Shown: in pieces, positions 36,808 to 46,395 of the stretch | Layout: every line of letters begins with the position of its first letter | Position numbering within the stretch: position 1 is the stretch's first letter | Source of the DNA: Acinetobacter bohemicus ANC 3994 | Lineage (GTDB): Bacteria; Pseudomonadota; Gammaproteobacteria; Pseudomonadales; Moraxellaceae | Assembly (NCBI RefSeq): GCF_000367925.1 | Contig: NZ_KB849164.1 | Location: 62,001-126,000 of the forward strand | Reading direction: 5' to 3' | Length of the DNA: 64,000 bases | Translations under genes and position numbers: made by a program | Notes under the pieces: model-generated | What the model was told of the DNA's origin: nothing | The model's input: only the letters and a program-made list of their open reading frames with translations | The model's database searches: none

Positions 36808-36838
36808 TAAAAAAACCGCCCAGAGAGGACGGTTTTTG
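36808..36838 (-). terminator. terminator after trxB
   Basis: AAAAACCGCCC / GGACGGTTTTT stem (one mismatch) between trxB and aat, with T runs on both strands. Confidence 0.8.
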
Positions 36839-36862
36839 TTGCATTGAATTGATTTATTTCAA

Positions 36863-37816
36863 TCAGTCAGCCAAAGCATCCAGATATTTTTCTGCATCTA
36901 GTGCAGCCATACAACCTGAACCTGCTGAAGTAATGGCTTGACGATAAACGCTGTCCGCGATGTCACCCGCTGCAAATACCCCAGCAACAGAAGCTGCGGT
37001 TGCATTACCAGATGTACCACTTTGCACTTGAATATAACCATCACGCAAGTTCAATTGACCTTCAAACATGCTGCTATTTGGTTTATGACCAATCGCCACA
37101 AATAAGCCTTGAACGTCTACATCTTGAGTTGTTTCATCTGTGGTTGATTTTAAACGTACCGCAGTTACGCCGGTTTTATCACCCAAAACTTCATCGACTT
37201 GGTTATTCCAAAGAATGCTGATTTTGCCTTCTTTTTCTTTTTCAAATAAATGATCTTGCAAGATTTTTTCTGAACGTAAAGAGTCACGGCGGTGAACGAG
37301 AGTCACGTGAGCCGCAATATTGGATAAATAAAGTGCTTCTTCAACCGCAGTATTACCACCACCGACAACCATCACTTTTTGGTTTTTATAGAAGAAACCA
37401 TCACAGGTTGCACATGCGCTTACACCTTGACCCATGAATTTAGCTTCAGATTCTAGACCTAAGTATTGCGCTGTTGCACCTGTTGCAATAATCAGGGCAT
37501 CACAGGTGAACTCCTCCATATCGCCTTTTAGAACGAATGGACGAACGCTTAGATCAACTTCGTTGATGTGGTCATATACAATCTCTGTGCCAAAGCGTTC
37601 GGCATGTGCTTGCATACGTTCCATGAGTGCTGGACCTGTTAAACCTTCTGGGTCGCCCGGCCAGTTGTCAACTTCAGTTGTCGTGGTCAATTGACCACCC
37701 AATTGTATGCCTGCAATGAGCATTGGCTTTAAGTTGGCACGAGCAGCGTAGACCGCTGCGCTATAACCTGCAGGGCCTGAACCTAGAATAATCAAACGTG
37801 AGTGACGAGCGCTCAT
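36863..37816 (-). CDS. trxB: thioredoxin reductase TrxB
   Basis: 317 residues from the ATG at 37816. The upstream in-frame ATG at 37825 overlaps the AAAGGA site, while the chosen ATG has a normal eight-base spacing. FAD motif GSGPAGYSAAVYAARA, redox centre CATCDG (near 137-142), NADPH motif GGGNTAVEEALYLS and the closing GVFAAGDI. The enzyme reduces thioredoxin with NADPH in the cytosol. It is divergent from ftsK. Confidence 0.96.
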   Translation of the reverse strand: MSARHSRLIILGSGPAGYSAAVYAARANLKPMLIAGIQLGGQLTTTTEVDNWPGDPEGLTGPALMERMQAHAERFGTEIVYDHINEVDLSVRPFVLKGDMEEFTCDALIIATGATAQYLGLESEAKFMGQGVSACATCDGFFYKNQKVMVVGGGNTAVEEALYLSNIAAHVTLVHRRDSLRSEKILQDHLFEKEKEGKISILWNNQVDEVLGDKTGVTAVRLKSTTDETTQDVDVQGLFVAIGHKPNSSMFEGQLNLRDGYIQVQSGTSGNATAASVAGVFAAGDIADSVYRQAITSAGSGCMAALDAEKYLDALAD

Positions 37817-38103
37817 TCGCGGCATCCTTTTTTTATTTAGAAATTTGTGGAATTATACGTGAAACTCGATACAAGTTGTGGCCGTTCAATGTCGATATTA
37901 TTGATCATTGAAATCGATTTGAGCTATATACAAGAAGAGCGCTGTACTAGATACTTAATTCATAAGATTTGTTAACAACAGCGCCTACATAATATTGCAT
38001 CTTTTTTCTTGCAACAGGTGCATAATATCGAGCTTAATTGCGAAACTATTTTGTCTTAGTTTCTTACAAAAACATGAATGAAAAATTGGTTACAGGACAG
38101 TAT
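37817..38103. promoter_or_regulatory. divergent promoter region trxB / ftsK
   Basis: 287 AT-rich bases between divergent genes. It contains imperfect palindromes around TTGATCATTGAAATCGATT, but no promoter could be assigned with confidence. Confidence 0.4.
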
Positions 38104-41100
38104 ATGACTGCGGTGTCGAGTGTTTATGCACAACGCTTAATAATGACATTATTTTTAGCCTCATTTGGAATTTATTTATTCCTAGCAACAGTGACTTATA
38201 CGCCTTTTGATCCGGGCTGGATGCATATTTCCAGTGATACTCAACAGGTGTCAAATGCCAGTGGTGTCGCAGGCGCATGGATAGCAGATTTATTGTTTGG
38301 TTTCTTGGGCTGGGCAAGCTTACTGATTCCAATCTTTTTATTCGTTGAAGCCATTCAAGTCTGGTGGCCCTACAGTTTTTTAAATAAACCGTTTCGCTAT
38401 GCCGCGCAATTTTTTATTTTATTGGCAACCTCGAGTTTATTGTATTTGTATTGGCAAGTTCCTGCCGATACTTTGGATAATTCATCAGGCGGTATTATTG
38501 GTTATGAATTGGGTGAAAGTCTTTCACAAATTTTAACCATTTATGGGGCAACCGTTTTTCTGGTGGTCTTTTGGTTTGTGCTTTTTACCCTCGCATTTGG
38601 TGTGAAGTGGAATAAAACATGGGCGACACTCAAGGCAACACCTGCTTATTTACAAGATTTATTTTATAAAAATGTTCCTGAAACAGAATCTGCATTTGAT
38701 CGTACAGCCCCTGAAGTCAAAAAATCAGTGGCAAGTACTCAAGCAAAAGTTGCAGTAGAAAACATCACCGTTGCGCCAGAACATCGTGAAGTACAAATCG
38801 TATCCTCTATGGTGCGAGATCAGGCTGCGGAGCGCTTGTTCGATGATATGGTTGAAAAAGAGCATCATGCTCAGCAACAGCTGATTATTGATGAAGAAGA
38901 TGAAGATGAATTCAACCAAGTTTTAGAAAAAGCCCATCGTTTAGAACAAAAGACTCAACGTGTTGTCCCTACGGGTGAAGTTTGGCGTGCATTAAATTCA
39001 GATGAAGACCAAACACATAAGCAAGATATTGATGCTTTATTAAGAGCAGCAGAAGAATCTGAACAGCATACGCCGAATGAACATTTCAAAGCGGTTGTGC
39101 ATGATGAGCCTGCATCAACTGTCGCATCTGATATTAAGCAAAATTTAGATTGGGATGATGATGAAATCTTTGATGAATTGCTTGCAGCCGTGCCAAGTGG
39201 AAAAACAGCCACAGATGTTCATACGCCTTTTAATCCTGTAGCGCTTGAACCTGCACCATCAATGACAACAGAAAAGATTGTACTGGCATCATCAACAATC
39301 GCAGCTTCACCTTTATTGCATAGCACACCTAAAAATACGGCATTAGATGATGATTTTGACGAACTGGATGATTTGTTGGTTGATGACTTATTAGAAGCTG
39401 ATGATCGGGAACAAGTCGCTCCAGCTCGTACAAGCAGCAGTTATGCACAATCATCAGCATTTGTACGTGCAGAAATTAATACTCAACCCCCACAACCGAT
39501 GATTTCAGAAGATGAAAAAGCATTAATTTCATCCAATAAAGATGTGTTTCGTGAAGTTTGGCAGGAGACAGCGGGTAAACCTGTAGAGGTTGTGGAGTCG
39601 GCTGAAGATGATTTTGACTTAGATGCACCTTTGACCGATTCAATGGGGCGACCAATGTCGCTTTCCATGCAAGTGGCACAAAAACGTCGTGATTTACCGA
39701 CCTTGCCGGGTTTAGAGTTGCTTGATTCGGTTGATCCAAATAAAAAAGTTAACTTCACTGCCGAACAATTGGCGCGTTTATCTGAACTTTTAGAGATTAA
39801 ACTGCAAGAGTTTAATGTCAAAGCCAAAGTTATAGAAGCACAGCCGGGACCGGTGGTGACTCGTTTTGAGTTGGATTTAGCACCGGGCGTTAAAGCCTCT
39901 AAAGTCACCAATATTTCACGTGACCTTGCGCGTTCAATGTCGATGGCATCTGTACGTGTGGTTGAAGTGATTCCGGGTAAACCGTATATCGGGATTGAAG
40001 TGCCGAATAGCACACGTGAAATGGTGCGTTTGATCGAGTTGTTGACCATTCCTGCTTTTACCGACCCAAATAGCATTCTTTCGATGGCAATGGGGAAAGA
40101 TATTTCGGGTAATCCAGTCATTGCTGACTTAGGTAAAGCGCCGCATATGCTGGTTGCAGGTACAACGGGTTCAGGTAAATCGGTGGCAGTGAACTCGATG
40201 ATTTTATCGATGTTGTTGAAATATACGCCGAATGAGTTGCGTTTAATTTTGATTGACCCGAAGCAGTTAGAACTTGCCAACTATAACGATATTCCACATT
40301 TGCTCACACCAGTGGTCACGGACATGAAAGATGCCGTGAATGCCTTGAATTGGTGTGTCAATGAAATGGAACGTCGCTATAAGCTGATGTCTTACTTAAA
40401 AATTCGTAAACTTGCAGATTACAATCGTAAGGTGGAAGAAGCGATTGCTAATGGTGAAGATCTCATTGATCCGACGTGGAAAGCGAGTGATTCGGTTGTA
40501 GGAGAGCGTGCGCCACGTTTAACGCCTTTGCCTTCAATTGTGATTGTGGCCGATGAATTTGCCGACATGATTATGCAGGTGGGTAAAAAAGCTGAAGAAA
40601 TGATTACCCGTTTGGCGCAAAAATCTCGTGCTGCGGGAATTCATTTATTGTTGGCTACACAGCGTCCATCGGTGGATGTGATTACTGGTCTGATTAAAGC
40701 CAATATTCCAACCCGTGTGGCTTTACGGGTAAACAGTAAAATTGACTCGCGTACCATTTTGGATGCAGGCGGTGCAGAAGACCTTTTAGGTCATGGTGAT
40801 ATGCTGTTTCTTGGGCCGGGTAAAATTGAGCCTGAGCGTGTGCATGGGGCATTTATTTCAGATGATGAAGTGAATAATATCTGTGATGCATGGCGTGAAC
40901 GCGCTGCGCCTAACTATGTCGATGAAATTTTGACCCCTTACGATGAGGAACCAACTTCACGTGGTTTTGAGGATGGTGATGGGGGTTCGGAGCGGGATGC
41001 TTTATATGATCAATGCGTGTCATTTGTTTTAGAAACGCGTAAGGCTTCAACTTCATCGTTACAACGTAAGTTTAGTCTCGGCTATAACCGTGCCGCACGT

Positions 41101-41175
41101 ATCATTGACCAAATGGAAGAAAATGGCATCGTTAGTGGTATGGGCGCGAATGGGAAACGTGAAATTTTAGTTTAA
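38104..41175 (+). CDS. ftsK: DNA translocase FtsK
   Basis: 1023 residues from the ATG at 38104, with AGGACA just upstream; a TTG-started extension to 38038 is less likely. The N-terminus has about four membrane segments (to near 190) that anchor it at the division septum. A long linker (about 200-520) is acidic and low in complexity, with runs of D and E. The motor has Walker A GTTGSGKS near 685 and LPSIVIVADEFADMI as Walker B. The C-terminal winged helix (ASTSSLQRKFSLGYNRAARIIDQM) reads KOPS sequences. FtsK pumps DNA and activates XerCD at dif to resolve chromosomes during division. Confidence 0.96.
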   Translation: MTAVSSVYAQRLIMTLFLASFGIYLFLATVTYTPFDPGWMHISSDTQQVSNASGVAGAWIADLLFGFLGWASLLIPIFLFVEAIQVWWPYSFLNKPFRYAAQFFILLATSSLLYLYWQVPADTLDNSSGGIIGYELGESLSQILTIYGATVFLVVFWFVLFTLAFGVKWNKTWATLKATPAYLQDLFYKNVPETESAFDRTAPEVKKSVASTQAKVAVENITVAPEHREVQIVSSMVRDQAAERLFDDMVEKEHHAQQQLIIDEEDEDEFNQVLEKAHRLEQKTQRVVPTGEVWRALNSDEDQTHKQDIDALLRAAEESEQHTPNEHFKAVVHDEPASTVASDIKQNLDWDDDEIFDELLAAVPSGKTATDVHTPFNPVALEPAPSMTTEKIVLASSTIAASPLLHSTPKNTALDDDFDELDDLLVDDLLEADDREQVAPARTSSSYAQSSAFVRAEINTQPPQPMISEDEKALISSNKDVFREVWQETAGKPVEVVESAEDDFDLDAPLTDSMGRPMSLSMQVAQKRRDLPTLPGLELLDSVDPNKKVNFTAEQLARLSELLEIKLQEFNVKAKVIEAQPGPVVTRFELDLAPGVKASKVTNISRDLARSMSMASVRVVEVIPGKPYIGIEVPNSTREMVRLIELLTIPAFTDPNSILSMAMGKDISGNPVIADLGKAPHMLVAGTTGSGKSVAVNSMILSMLLKYTPNELRLILIDPKQLELANYNDIPHLLTPVVTDMKDAVNALNWCVNEMERRYKLMSYLKIRKLADYNRKVEEAIANGEDLIDPTWKASDSVVGERAPRLTPLPSIVIVADEFADMIMQVGKKAEEMITRLAQKSRAAGIHLLLATQRPSVDVITGLIKANIPTRVALRVNSKIDSRTILDAGGAEDLLGHGDMLFLGPGKIEPERVHGAFISDDEVNNICDAWRERAAPNYVDEILTPYDEEPTSRGFEDGDGGSERDALYDQCVSFVLETRKASTSSLQRKFSLGYNRAARIIDQMEENGIVSGMGANGKREILV

Positions 41176-41196
41176 TAGCATGCCCCATGATTAAGG

Positions 41197-41226
41197 CGCC
41201 ACAATAGGCAAAGGTCTATTGTGGCG
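41197..41226. terminator. shared terminator, ftsK and DUF4234 gene
   Basis: CGCCACAATAG / CTATTGTGGCG with an eight-base loop. It overlaps the stop end of the convergent gene. Confidence 0.8.
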
Positions 41227-41764
41227 TTTCTAAAATAAATAAAGCCATTAAAATCAAAAGCCAAAAAACAATCCCAAATGCAATCAAGAATTTTTGCGCC
41301 AGACTGAATTTTTTTATTTGGACGGCATGAAGCCCTTGCGAGTTCAATTTTGCATAATTCAGCGCCTGAAATGCCGGAATGAGAAAAACAAAATTGAATA
41401 CTGAAATGAGCCAGTAAGGATCAGGCAGACTTGATAGCAAGGATGACACGATAAATCCTATGCACATCATGAGCGGTAAATTTTTTTGTGAATAGCCTTG
41501 CTTTTCAGCATATGTTTGAATTTTATTAAAGAGCGAATAGATAAAGAAATAAGCGAGTATTGTCCGCATAGCAGGCATGATATCTAATCTATCTTTCTGC
41601 ATGAAAAATCGCCAAGCTTCAAAGATCCACCAAATGGGGTAGAGGCCAAAAGAAATAATAGATAAGAAGATGAACCGTTTTAGGCTCATGATTTTTTGTT
41701 CTTCGATACCAATATTCAGTATTTGGACTTCAGTTTTTGTGTTTTCTAGATTTTGCATGATCAT
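41216..41764 (-). CDS. DUF4234-like membrane protein
   Basis: 182 residues. Two starts (41764 and 41758) are equally plausible. The segment RFIFLSIISFGLYPIWWIFEAWRFF (near 30-55) is the FGLYxxWW pattern of DUF4234 proteins. Three further hydrophobic segments follow, ending in a C-terminal helix. It is predicted in the inner membrane with four spans. Function unknown. The gene overlaps the terminator it shares with ftsK. Confidence 0.75.
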   Translation of the reverse strand: MIMQNLENTKTEVQILNIGIEEQKIMSLKRFIFLSIISFGLYPIWWIFEAWRFFMQKDRLDIMPAMRTILAYFFIYSLFNKIQTYAEKQGYSQKNLPLMMCIGFIVSSLLSSLPDPYWLISVFNFVFLIPAFQALNYAKLNSQGLHAVQIKKFSLAQKFLIAFGIVFWLLILMALFILETPQ

Positions 41765-41874
41765 TATTTTTTTGGTTTATTTTTTAATATAGTAACCATT
41801 TACTTTTAAATCAATAACCTTAGTTAAATGACGTTACCCAAAATACAAATTAGTGATCAATGCTCTTATGATAT

Positions 41875-42762
41875 TTATTGCTTAAAATAAAACATTTCTT
41901 GTGCCAATTGAATAAATGCTTTCGTTGCGGGGCTGATGGATTTCTCATCTTTAACTGCAAGCCCAATTTGACGCTGAGTGTTTGGAATAAGGGGACGTTT
42001 CACTACATTCGGATGTAACCGTAGTAGTTCGGAGCTCATCGACATATCTGCAACAATGGCAATGCCTTCCTGCAAATTGACCATATTTAAAATGGTCAAT
42101 AATTGGGACAATTGATATTGAATTTTTGGCTGAACATGATATTGGCGTAACAACTGCTCTACATGGGTTTGACTGCCCGCCTTGGTCATAATAAAAGGAT
42201 AGTCTTGCAAATCTTGAATATTTAAAGCGATTTTTTCTGAGACAGGATAGCTTTTGGGGATGAGTGCGATAAAAATATCTTGCAGCAAGGGGTAAGTTAT
42301 TAAATGGGAGCGAGGTAATACCGCAAATCCAACATCAATTTGTCGTTCTTGAATCCACTGGGATACTTCAAGGTCAGTACCTTCCTCAATAAATATTTCA
42401 ATATGAGGATAGCGTATTCGGTACGCTTTGAGTAATTCAGGCAGTAAATGAATGGACGCCGATGCACCAAAGGAACCAATTCTCAAGGTTCCTTGCTGAA
42501 TACCATGCGAGGCTTTTACTTGTTGTTGCATCATTTGTGCAGTATTCAACAGCTCTTTGGCATGTAGCAGTAATTGCTGACCAATTTGAGTGAGTTCTAT
42601 TTGATTTTGCTCACGAATCATTAAACGAACGGCCCAGTGCTTTTCTAAAGATTTTAAAGCATGTGAAACAGCCGATTGGGTAATGTTCAGATGTTGAGCG
42701 GCTAAAGTAAAACTTTGATATTGAGCCACTAAAACAAAAATTTCTAGTTGTGTGAAAGTCAT
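41875..42762 (-). CDS. LysR-family transcriptional regulator
   Basis: 295 residues. The N-terminal winged helix-turn-helix (FTQLEIFVLVAQYQSFTLAAQHLNITQSAVSHALKSLE) is classic LysR. The effector domain (about 90-295) begins GTLRIGSFGASASIHLLPELL. It is divergent from the AEC transporter gene across about 90 bases, the usual arrangement of a LysR regulator with its target. The effector is unknown. Confidence 0.93.
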   Translation of the reverse strand: MTFTQLEIFVLVAQYQSFTLAAQHLNITQSAVSHALKSLEKHWAVRLMIREQNQIELTQIGQQLLLHAKELLNTAQMMQQQVKASHGIQQGTLRIGSFGASASIHLLPELLKAYRIRYPHIEIFIEEGTDLEVSQWIQERQIDVGFAVLPRSHLITYPLLQDIFIALIPKSYPVSEKIALNIQDLQDYPFIMTKAGSQTHVEQLLRQYHVQPKIQYQLSQLLTILNMVNLQEGIAIVADMSMSSELLRLHPNVVKRPLIPNTQRQIGLAVKDEKSISPATKAFIQLAQEMFYFKQ

Positions 42763-42852
42763 TTTGATATGAGTGTTTACTCATTTTGTTATGAATGTAA
42801 ATGAGTATTATATTGTGCACTTAGACAAAGTGAAAGTGCATATTATGTGCAA

Positions 42853-43767
42853 ATGGATGTATTCGTGAATATTATCATCGCTCTATTTCCCTTAGTGGCC
42901 TTAATTGCAATGGGCTATATTTTTAAACGAACTCAGTTTTTAAGCGATGAATTTTGGCGTGGTACTGAAAAACTCAATTATTTGATTCTGTTTCCCGTAT
43001 TACTTTTTAATAATCTTGCTTATGTGAAGTTTGAATGGTTAACGCTGACTCAAGTGTTATTGGCACTCGTTATCATTATTATCATGAGCAGTTTGACTTT
43101 ATGGCTGGCGAGGGCATTTTTTCATATTCCAGTAGCGCGTTTTGGTGTGTATGTACAAAGCCAGATTCGCTTTAATACTTATATTGGCTTATCCATTATG
43201 TCGTTGCTGTTTGGTGCCCAAGGCATGCAAATGTTTGCCATGATGATTGCGCTGGCGATTCCTTTGGTCAATGTAATTTCAGTGTTGGCTTTTTCACAAG
43301 GACAGGGGTTAAAACCTAGGCAGATTTTATTTTCTGTGATTAAAAACCCATTAATTTTAGGCTGTGTGGTGGGGATTATTTTTAACTTACTACAACTGTC
43401 TTTATTTTCTGGCTTGGAGCAATTGCTTAAATTTTTAGCCAGTATGAGTTTACCTTTAGGGTTGATTTCTGTTGGCGCTGCTTTACAGTTTGCTCAGCTT
43501 AAACATGATTATATGCGACTATTATTGAATACCTTGGGGCGTTTAATGCTGGTGCCATGTTTGGCTTATTTGATTTGTTCTATGCTGAATTTAAATGATT
43601 TTGAAACGATTATTCTGGTGGTGTTCTGTTCTTTGCCCACGGCATCTGCGGCCTATATTTTAACGCGCTATTTTAACGGAGATAGCCAGCTCATGGCAGG
43701 GGTGATTAGTTTGCAAACTTTATGCTTTGCATTTACCTTTCCTGTGCTGATGATCTTGCTGAATTAA
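42853..43767 (+). CDS. AEC-family transporter
   Basis: 304 residues from the ATG at 42853; a GTG two codons earlier is possible. About ten hydrophobic segments in two five-helix halves, beginning NIIIALFPLVALIAMGYIFKR. The closing half contains FCSLPTASAAYILTRYFNGD, the conserved AEC block. The family exports auxin in plants and moves malonate, malate or similar acids in bacteria. Substrate unknown; the divergent LysR gene probably controls it. Confidence 0.88.
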   Translation: MDVFVNIIIALFPLVALIAMGYIFKRTQFLSDEFWRGTEKLNYLILFPVLLFNNLAYVKFEWLTLTQVLLALVIIIIMSSLTLWLARAFFHIPVARFGVYVQSQIRFNTYIGLSIMSLLFGAQGMQMFAMMIALAIPLVNVISVLAFSQGQGLKPRQILFSVIKNPLILGCVVGIIFNLLQLSLFSGLEQLLKFLASMSLPLGLISVGAALQFAQLKHDYMRLLLNTLGRLMLVPCLAYLICSMLNLNDFETIILVVFCSLPTASAAYILTRYFNGDSQLMAGVISLQTLCFAFTFPVLMILLN

Positions 43768-43789
43768 GATGATATTTAAATTTCACCAT

Positions 43790-43834
43790 AAAAAAAGCCC
43801 ATCTATTTTATGCAAACAGATGGGCTTTTTTTAT
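43790..43834. terminator. shared terminator, AEC gene and PA4642-like gene
   Basis: AAAAAAAGCCCATCT / AGATGGGCTTTTTTT stem around a 12-base loop between convergent genes. Confidence 0.88.
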
Positions 43835-43843
43835 TTTTCAACA

Positions 43844-44131
43844 TTATGCAAATTTTGCAAGAACTTCTAAAAATCCATCCCGTTGACGAGGATATTCAGC
43901 AATCACATCATGAATGCGTTGACCTTCAGGATTGGTAGCATTGACATCACGACCATCGGTCACGAATTGAGTCAATAAACGCTCGTAATCATTTGGACGC
44001 ATATGTTTGAATGCATGATAGAGCACGTGAAAATCACCATTCACGCCTACAGGAGGAAGCTGAGTTAAATAGGCAAATACACGCTCGTCTGACCATTCTT
44101 CGTTGAACGTTGCTGGCTGAGATAATGCCAT
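43844..44131 (-). CDS. PA4642-family protein
   Basis: 95 residues from the ATG at 44131, chosen because GGAGAT lies just before it; the open frame continues to 44209. The pattern SDERVFAYLTQL...HMRPNDYERLLTQFVTDGRDVNATNPEGQRIHDVI resembles the small Pseudomonas PA4642 family, with a helical, ankyrin-like feel near DVNATNPEGQ. Cytosolic, function unknown. It lies downstream of minE, separated by a repeat region. Confidence 0.75.
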   Translation of the reverse strand: MALSQPATFNEEWSDERVFAYLTQLPPVGVNGDFHVLYHAFKHMRPNDYERLLTQFVTDGRDVNATNPEGQRIHDVIAEYPRQRDGFLEVLAKFA

Positions 44132-44209
44132 CGCAATCTCCTTGGTATGAATAAAATAAAAAGGCAAAATATGCGGCAGGTTGAGGAAAGTAGCACTTTC
44201 TTCTGCCAA

Positions 44210-44345
44210 CTCGAAGCATAGCTTCTCGTTTTGCGACTGGGTAAATCCTTAAAGCAATGCTTTAAGTTTGCTAATCCAGTCCACTCGAAGCATAGCTTCT
44301 CACCTTGCGACTGGGCAAAGTAATACTTTGCTAATCCAGTCTCAT
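44210..44345. repeat. two tandem REP-like palindromic units
   Basis: Two related units of about 60-75 bases. Each has CGAAGCATAGCTTCTC, then TTGCGACTGGG, an AAAG..CTTT pair, and TTGCTAATCCAGT. The first has an extra CTTAAAGCAATGCTTTAAG palindrome. Within each unit ACTGG pairs with CCAGT, so both can fold into a nested hairpin. They sit between minE and the PA4642-like gene. Confidence 0.8.
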
Positions 44346-44387
44346 ATTTTGCCTTGATTCAATTTGCTTGACTAATCAAAAATCAGA

Positions 44388-44660
44388 TTAACGTTCTTCA
44401 GGCAAATTGATATTCATTTCTAACATTTCGATATTTGCTTCAGAGCGAACAGACATTTGAATATGCTGTTCATCCACACCGCGAACATAACGATTGACCA
44501 CTTGCATGATTTCTTTTTTCATTTGGTCAATTTTATCTTGGCTTAAGCGTTTACCTAAACCTTGTTCAGAGGCAACAATTACTTTTAAGCGATCTTTAGC
44601 AGTTTGTGCGCTTGAAGGTTTATCATCGTTGCTGAATAATTTACTCCAGAATCCTGCCAT
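44388..44660 (-). CDS. minE: cell-division topological factor MinE
   Basis: 90 residues. The N-terminal MAGFWSKLFSNDDKPSSAQ is the amphipathic membrane helix; DRLKVIVASEQ starts the MinD-binding region; the dimer domain follows (MKKEIMQVVNRYV). MinE drives MinCD oscillation by stimulating the MinD ATPase, keeping the division ring at midcell. It is third of minC-minD-minE, with a three-base gap after minD. Confidence 0.97.
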   Translation of the reverse strand: MAGFWSKLFSNDDKPSSAQTAKDRLKVIVASEQGLGKRLSQDKIDQMKKEIMQVVNRYVRGVDEQHIQMSVRSEANIEMLEMNINLPEER

Positions 44661-44663
44661 TTT

Positions 44664-45485
44664 TTACGCTCCAAATAATCGTGCTAACCAACCTTTAGGT
44701 TTTACCGTGATATGACGGTAAGGACGTTCTTCTCCCAAAAAGCGCGCCACAAGATCATCGTAAGACTGACCTGCTGTTTCTTCAGTGAAAAGAATTACGG
44801 GTTTACCTTCATTAGACGCTTGTAATACGCTTTTGCATTCAGGAATTACACCCAAAGTTGGTACGCGTAAAATATCTTTAGAAATATCGTCAATGGTTAA
44901 CATTTCTTGTTTATCAGCACGTTCTGGATTGAATCGTGTAATACACAAATGCTTACGGATACGCCCTTCGTTTTGTTCCACTTTCTTGGTTTTGCTATCT
45001 AACATACCAATAATACGGTCAGAGTCACGTACTGAAGAAATTTCAGGGTTGGTCACAATGATGGCTTCATCAGCATGATACATTGCTAGAATTGCACCGC
45101 GTTCAATGCCCGCTGGTGAATCACAAATAATGTAGTCAAACTCTTGTGAAAGTTCATCCATCACACGTGCAACACCTTCATCGGTCAAGGCATCTTTATC
45201 ACGGGTTTGTGATGCAGGTAGGATGTATAAATTTTCAATATCTTTATCGCGGATAAGGGCTTGTTGAAGTCGAGCTTCATTATTTAATACATTCACAAAA
45301 TCATAAACAACGCGACGTTCACAACCCATAATTAAGTCGAGATTACGTAAACCTACGTCAAAATCGATCACAACAGTTTTGTGACCGCGAAGGGCTAAAC
45401 CTGTTGCAAAAGATGCACTAGTTGTAGTTTTACCTACGCCACCTTTGCCTGATGTTACGACAACAATTTTCGCCACCGAATCCAC
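44664..45485 (-). CDS. minD: septum-site-determining ATPase MinD
   Basis: 273 residues. The deviant Walker A VTSGKGGVGKTTTSA (near 9-23) is typical of MinD/ParA. The C-terminal ITVKPKGWLARLFGA forms the membrane-targeting amphipathic helix. MinD binds the membrane as an ATP dimer, recruits MinC, and is released by MinE. It follows minC by 57 bases. Confidence 0.98.
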   Translation of the reverse strand: MDSVAKIVVVTSGKGGVGKTTTSASFATGLALRGHKTVVIDFDVGLRNLDLIMGCERRVVYDFVNVLNNEARLQQALIRDKDIENLYILPASQTRDKDALTDEGVARVMDELSQEFDYIICDSPAGIERGAILAMYHADEAIIVTNPEISSVRDSDRIIGMLDSKTKKVEQNEGRIRKHLCITRFNPERADKQEMLTIDDISKDILRVPTLGVIPECKSVLQASNEGKPVILFTEETAGQSYDDLVARFLGEERPYRHITVKPKGWLARLFGA

Positions 45486-45542
45486 TCCTGTTATGGTTCA
45501 AATCCCCTTTTTGATATGGGGCTTCTGGTGTTTATTTATACA

Positions 45543-46274
45543 TTAAAATTCTAGAACTTCAAATACAAGCTCTTGCTGGTCATTCAGGTAAATATGTACA
45601 GATTTTTTTAAGACATGCTGTGGAATGTCATCTGCTACACAATATGTGCCTGCAATAGAGACCAATTCTGCTTCTAGGGAGTGGCAGAAAATGCGTGCTG
45701 CATGGTTCCCGCCTGCGCCGGCAATGACTCTACCACGGACGCTACCATAAATATGTATATTTCCTGAAGCAATTACTTCAGAACCACTATTAATCCCTGC
45801 ATTGAGAATGATATCGCCATGATCTTGTACCAGACATTGACCTGTGCGTAAAATTTCATCGTGATAAGAGGTCACATGATTGACGATACGGGGCGCGTTT
45901 GGCTCTTCTTTTGCAGGCGTGGCTGCTTGTTCATCAGAAAATTCAGGTTTGACCTCAACCACTTGCTCTTTCGTGGCTTTAATACGCTGCAAAGATTTAT
46001 TGTCTGCGGGTAGAACAGGGAATTGAATCGCATGCGCTTCTGCTGTCAGCAGGCCATCAATTACGCCCATAGGTTGTAAATCGAGGCTAATTAACAACTG
46101 AATAAGCGCAATCAGTTCTTGTTCTACTGTACTGTCAATAATGACCAGAGTGCCGTGAGAGGCAGTCTCTTGAAGCATTTGAGTCAATTGCTGGCGGATT
46201 GCATGGTGATCATTGGTGTCAAAAGTTAATCGGGTAAAATTAACCATTCTGCCTGTAATCCGTATATCAGCCAT
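45543..46274 (-). CDS. minC: septum-site-determining protein MinC
   Basis: 243 residues. N-terminal FtsZ-inhibiting domain (about 1-105), a variable linker (near 110-140), then the C-terminal beta-helix (ILRTGQCLVQDHGDIILNAGINSGSEVIASGNIHIYGSVRGRVIAGA), which dimerises and binds MinD. First of minC-minD-minE. Together they block FtsZ polymers at the poles. Confidence 0.96.
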   Translation of the reverse strand: MADIRITGRMVNFTRLTFDTNDHHAIRQQLTQMLQETASHGTLVIIDSTVEQELIALIQLLISLDLQPMGVIDGLLTAEAHAIQFPVLPADNKSLQRIKATKEQVVEVKPEFSDEQAATPAKEEPNAPRIVNHVTSYHDEILRTGQCLVQDHGDIILNAGINSGSEVIASGNIHIYGSVRGRVIAGAGGNHAARIFCHSLEAELVSIAGTYCVADDIPQHVLKKSVHIYLNDQQELVFEVLEF

Positions 46275-46395
46275 AATTATTCCTTAAGACTTCTGACTCA
46301 TTCATTTTATGTCGAAGTAATGTTGTAAATAGAGCAAATCCTAGAACAAATTGAATGTTTTCTCTAGCTGTGTTTTCAATATTTTTATCTCATGA

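Noticed and set aside
39483..40280. 265-residue open frame on the minus strand inside ftsK
   Set aside because: It lies wholly antisense to a well-supported gene, has no ribosome binding site and its protein is serine-rich without any family pattern; it is a shadow of ftsK codon usage.
44210..44345. CRISPR array
   Set aside because: Only two imperfect units exist, they are palindromic throughout and not separated by unique spacers of constant length.
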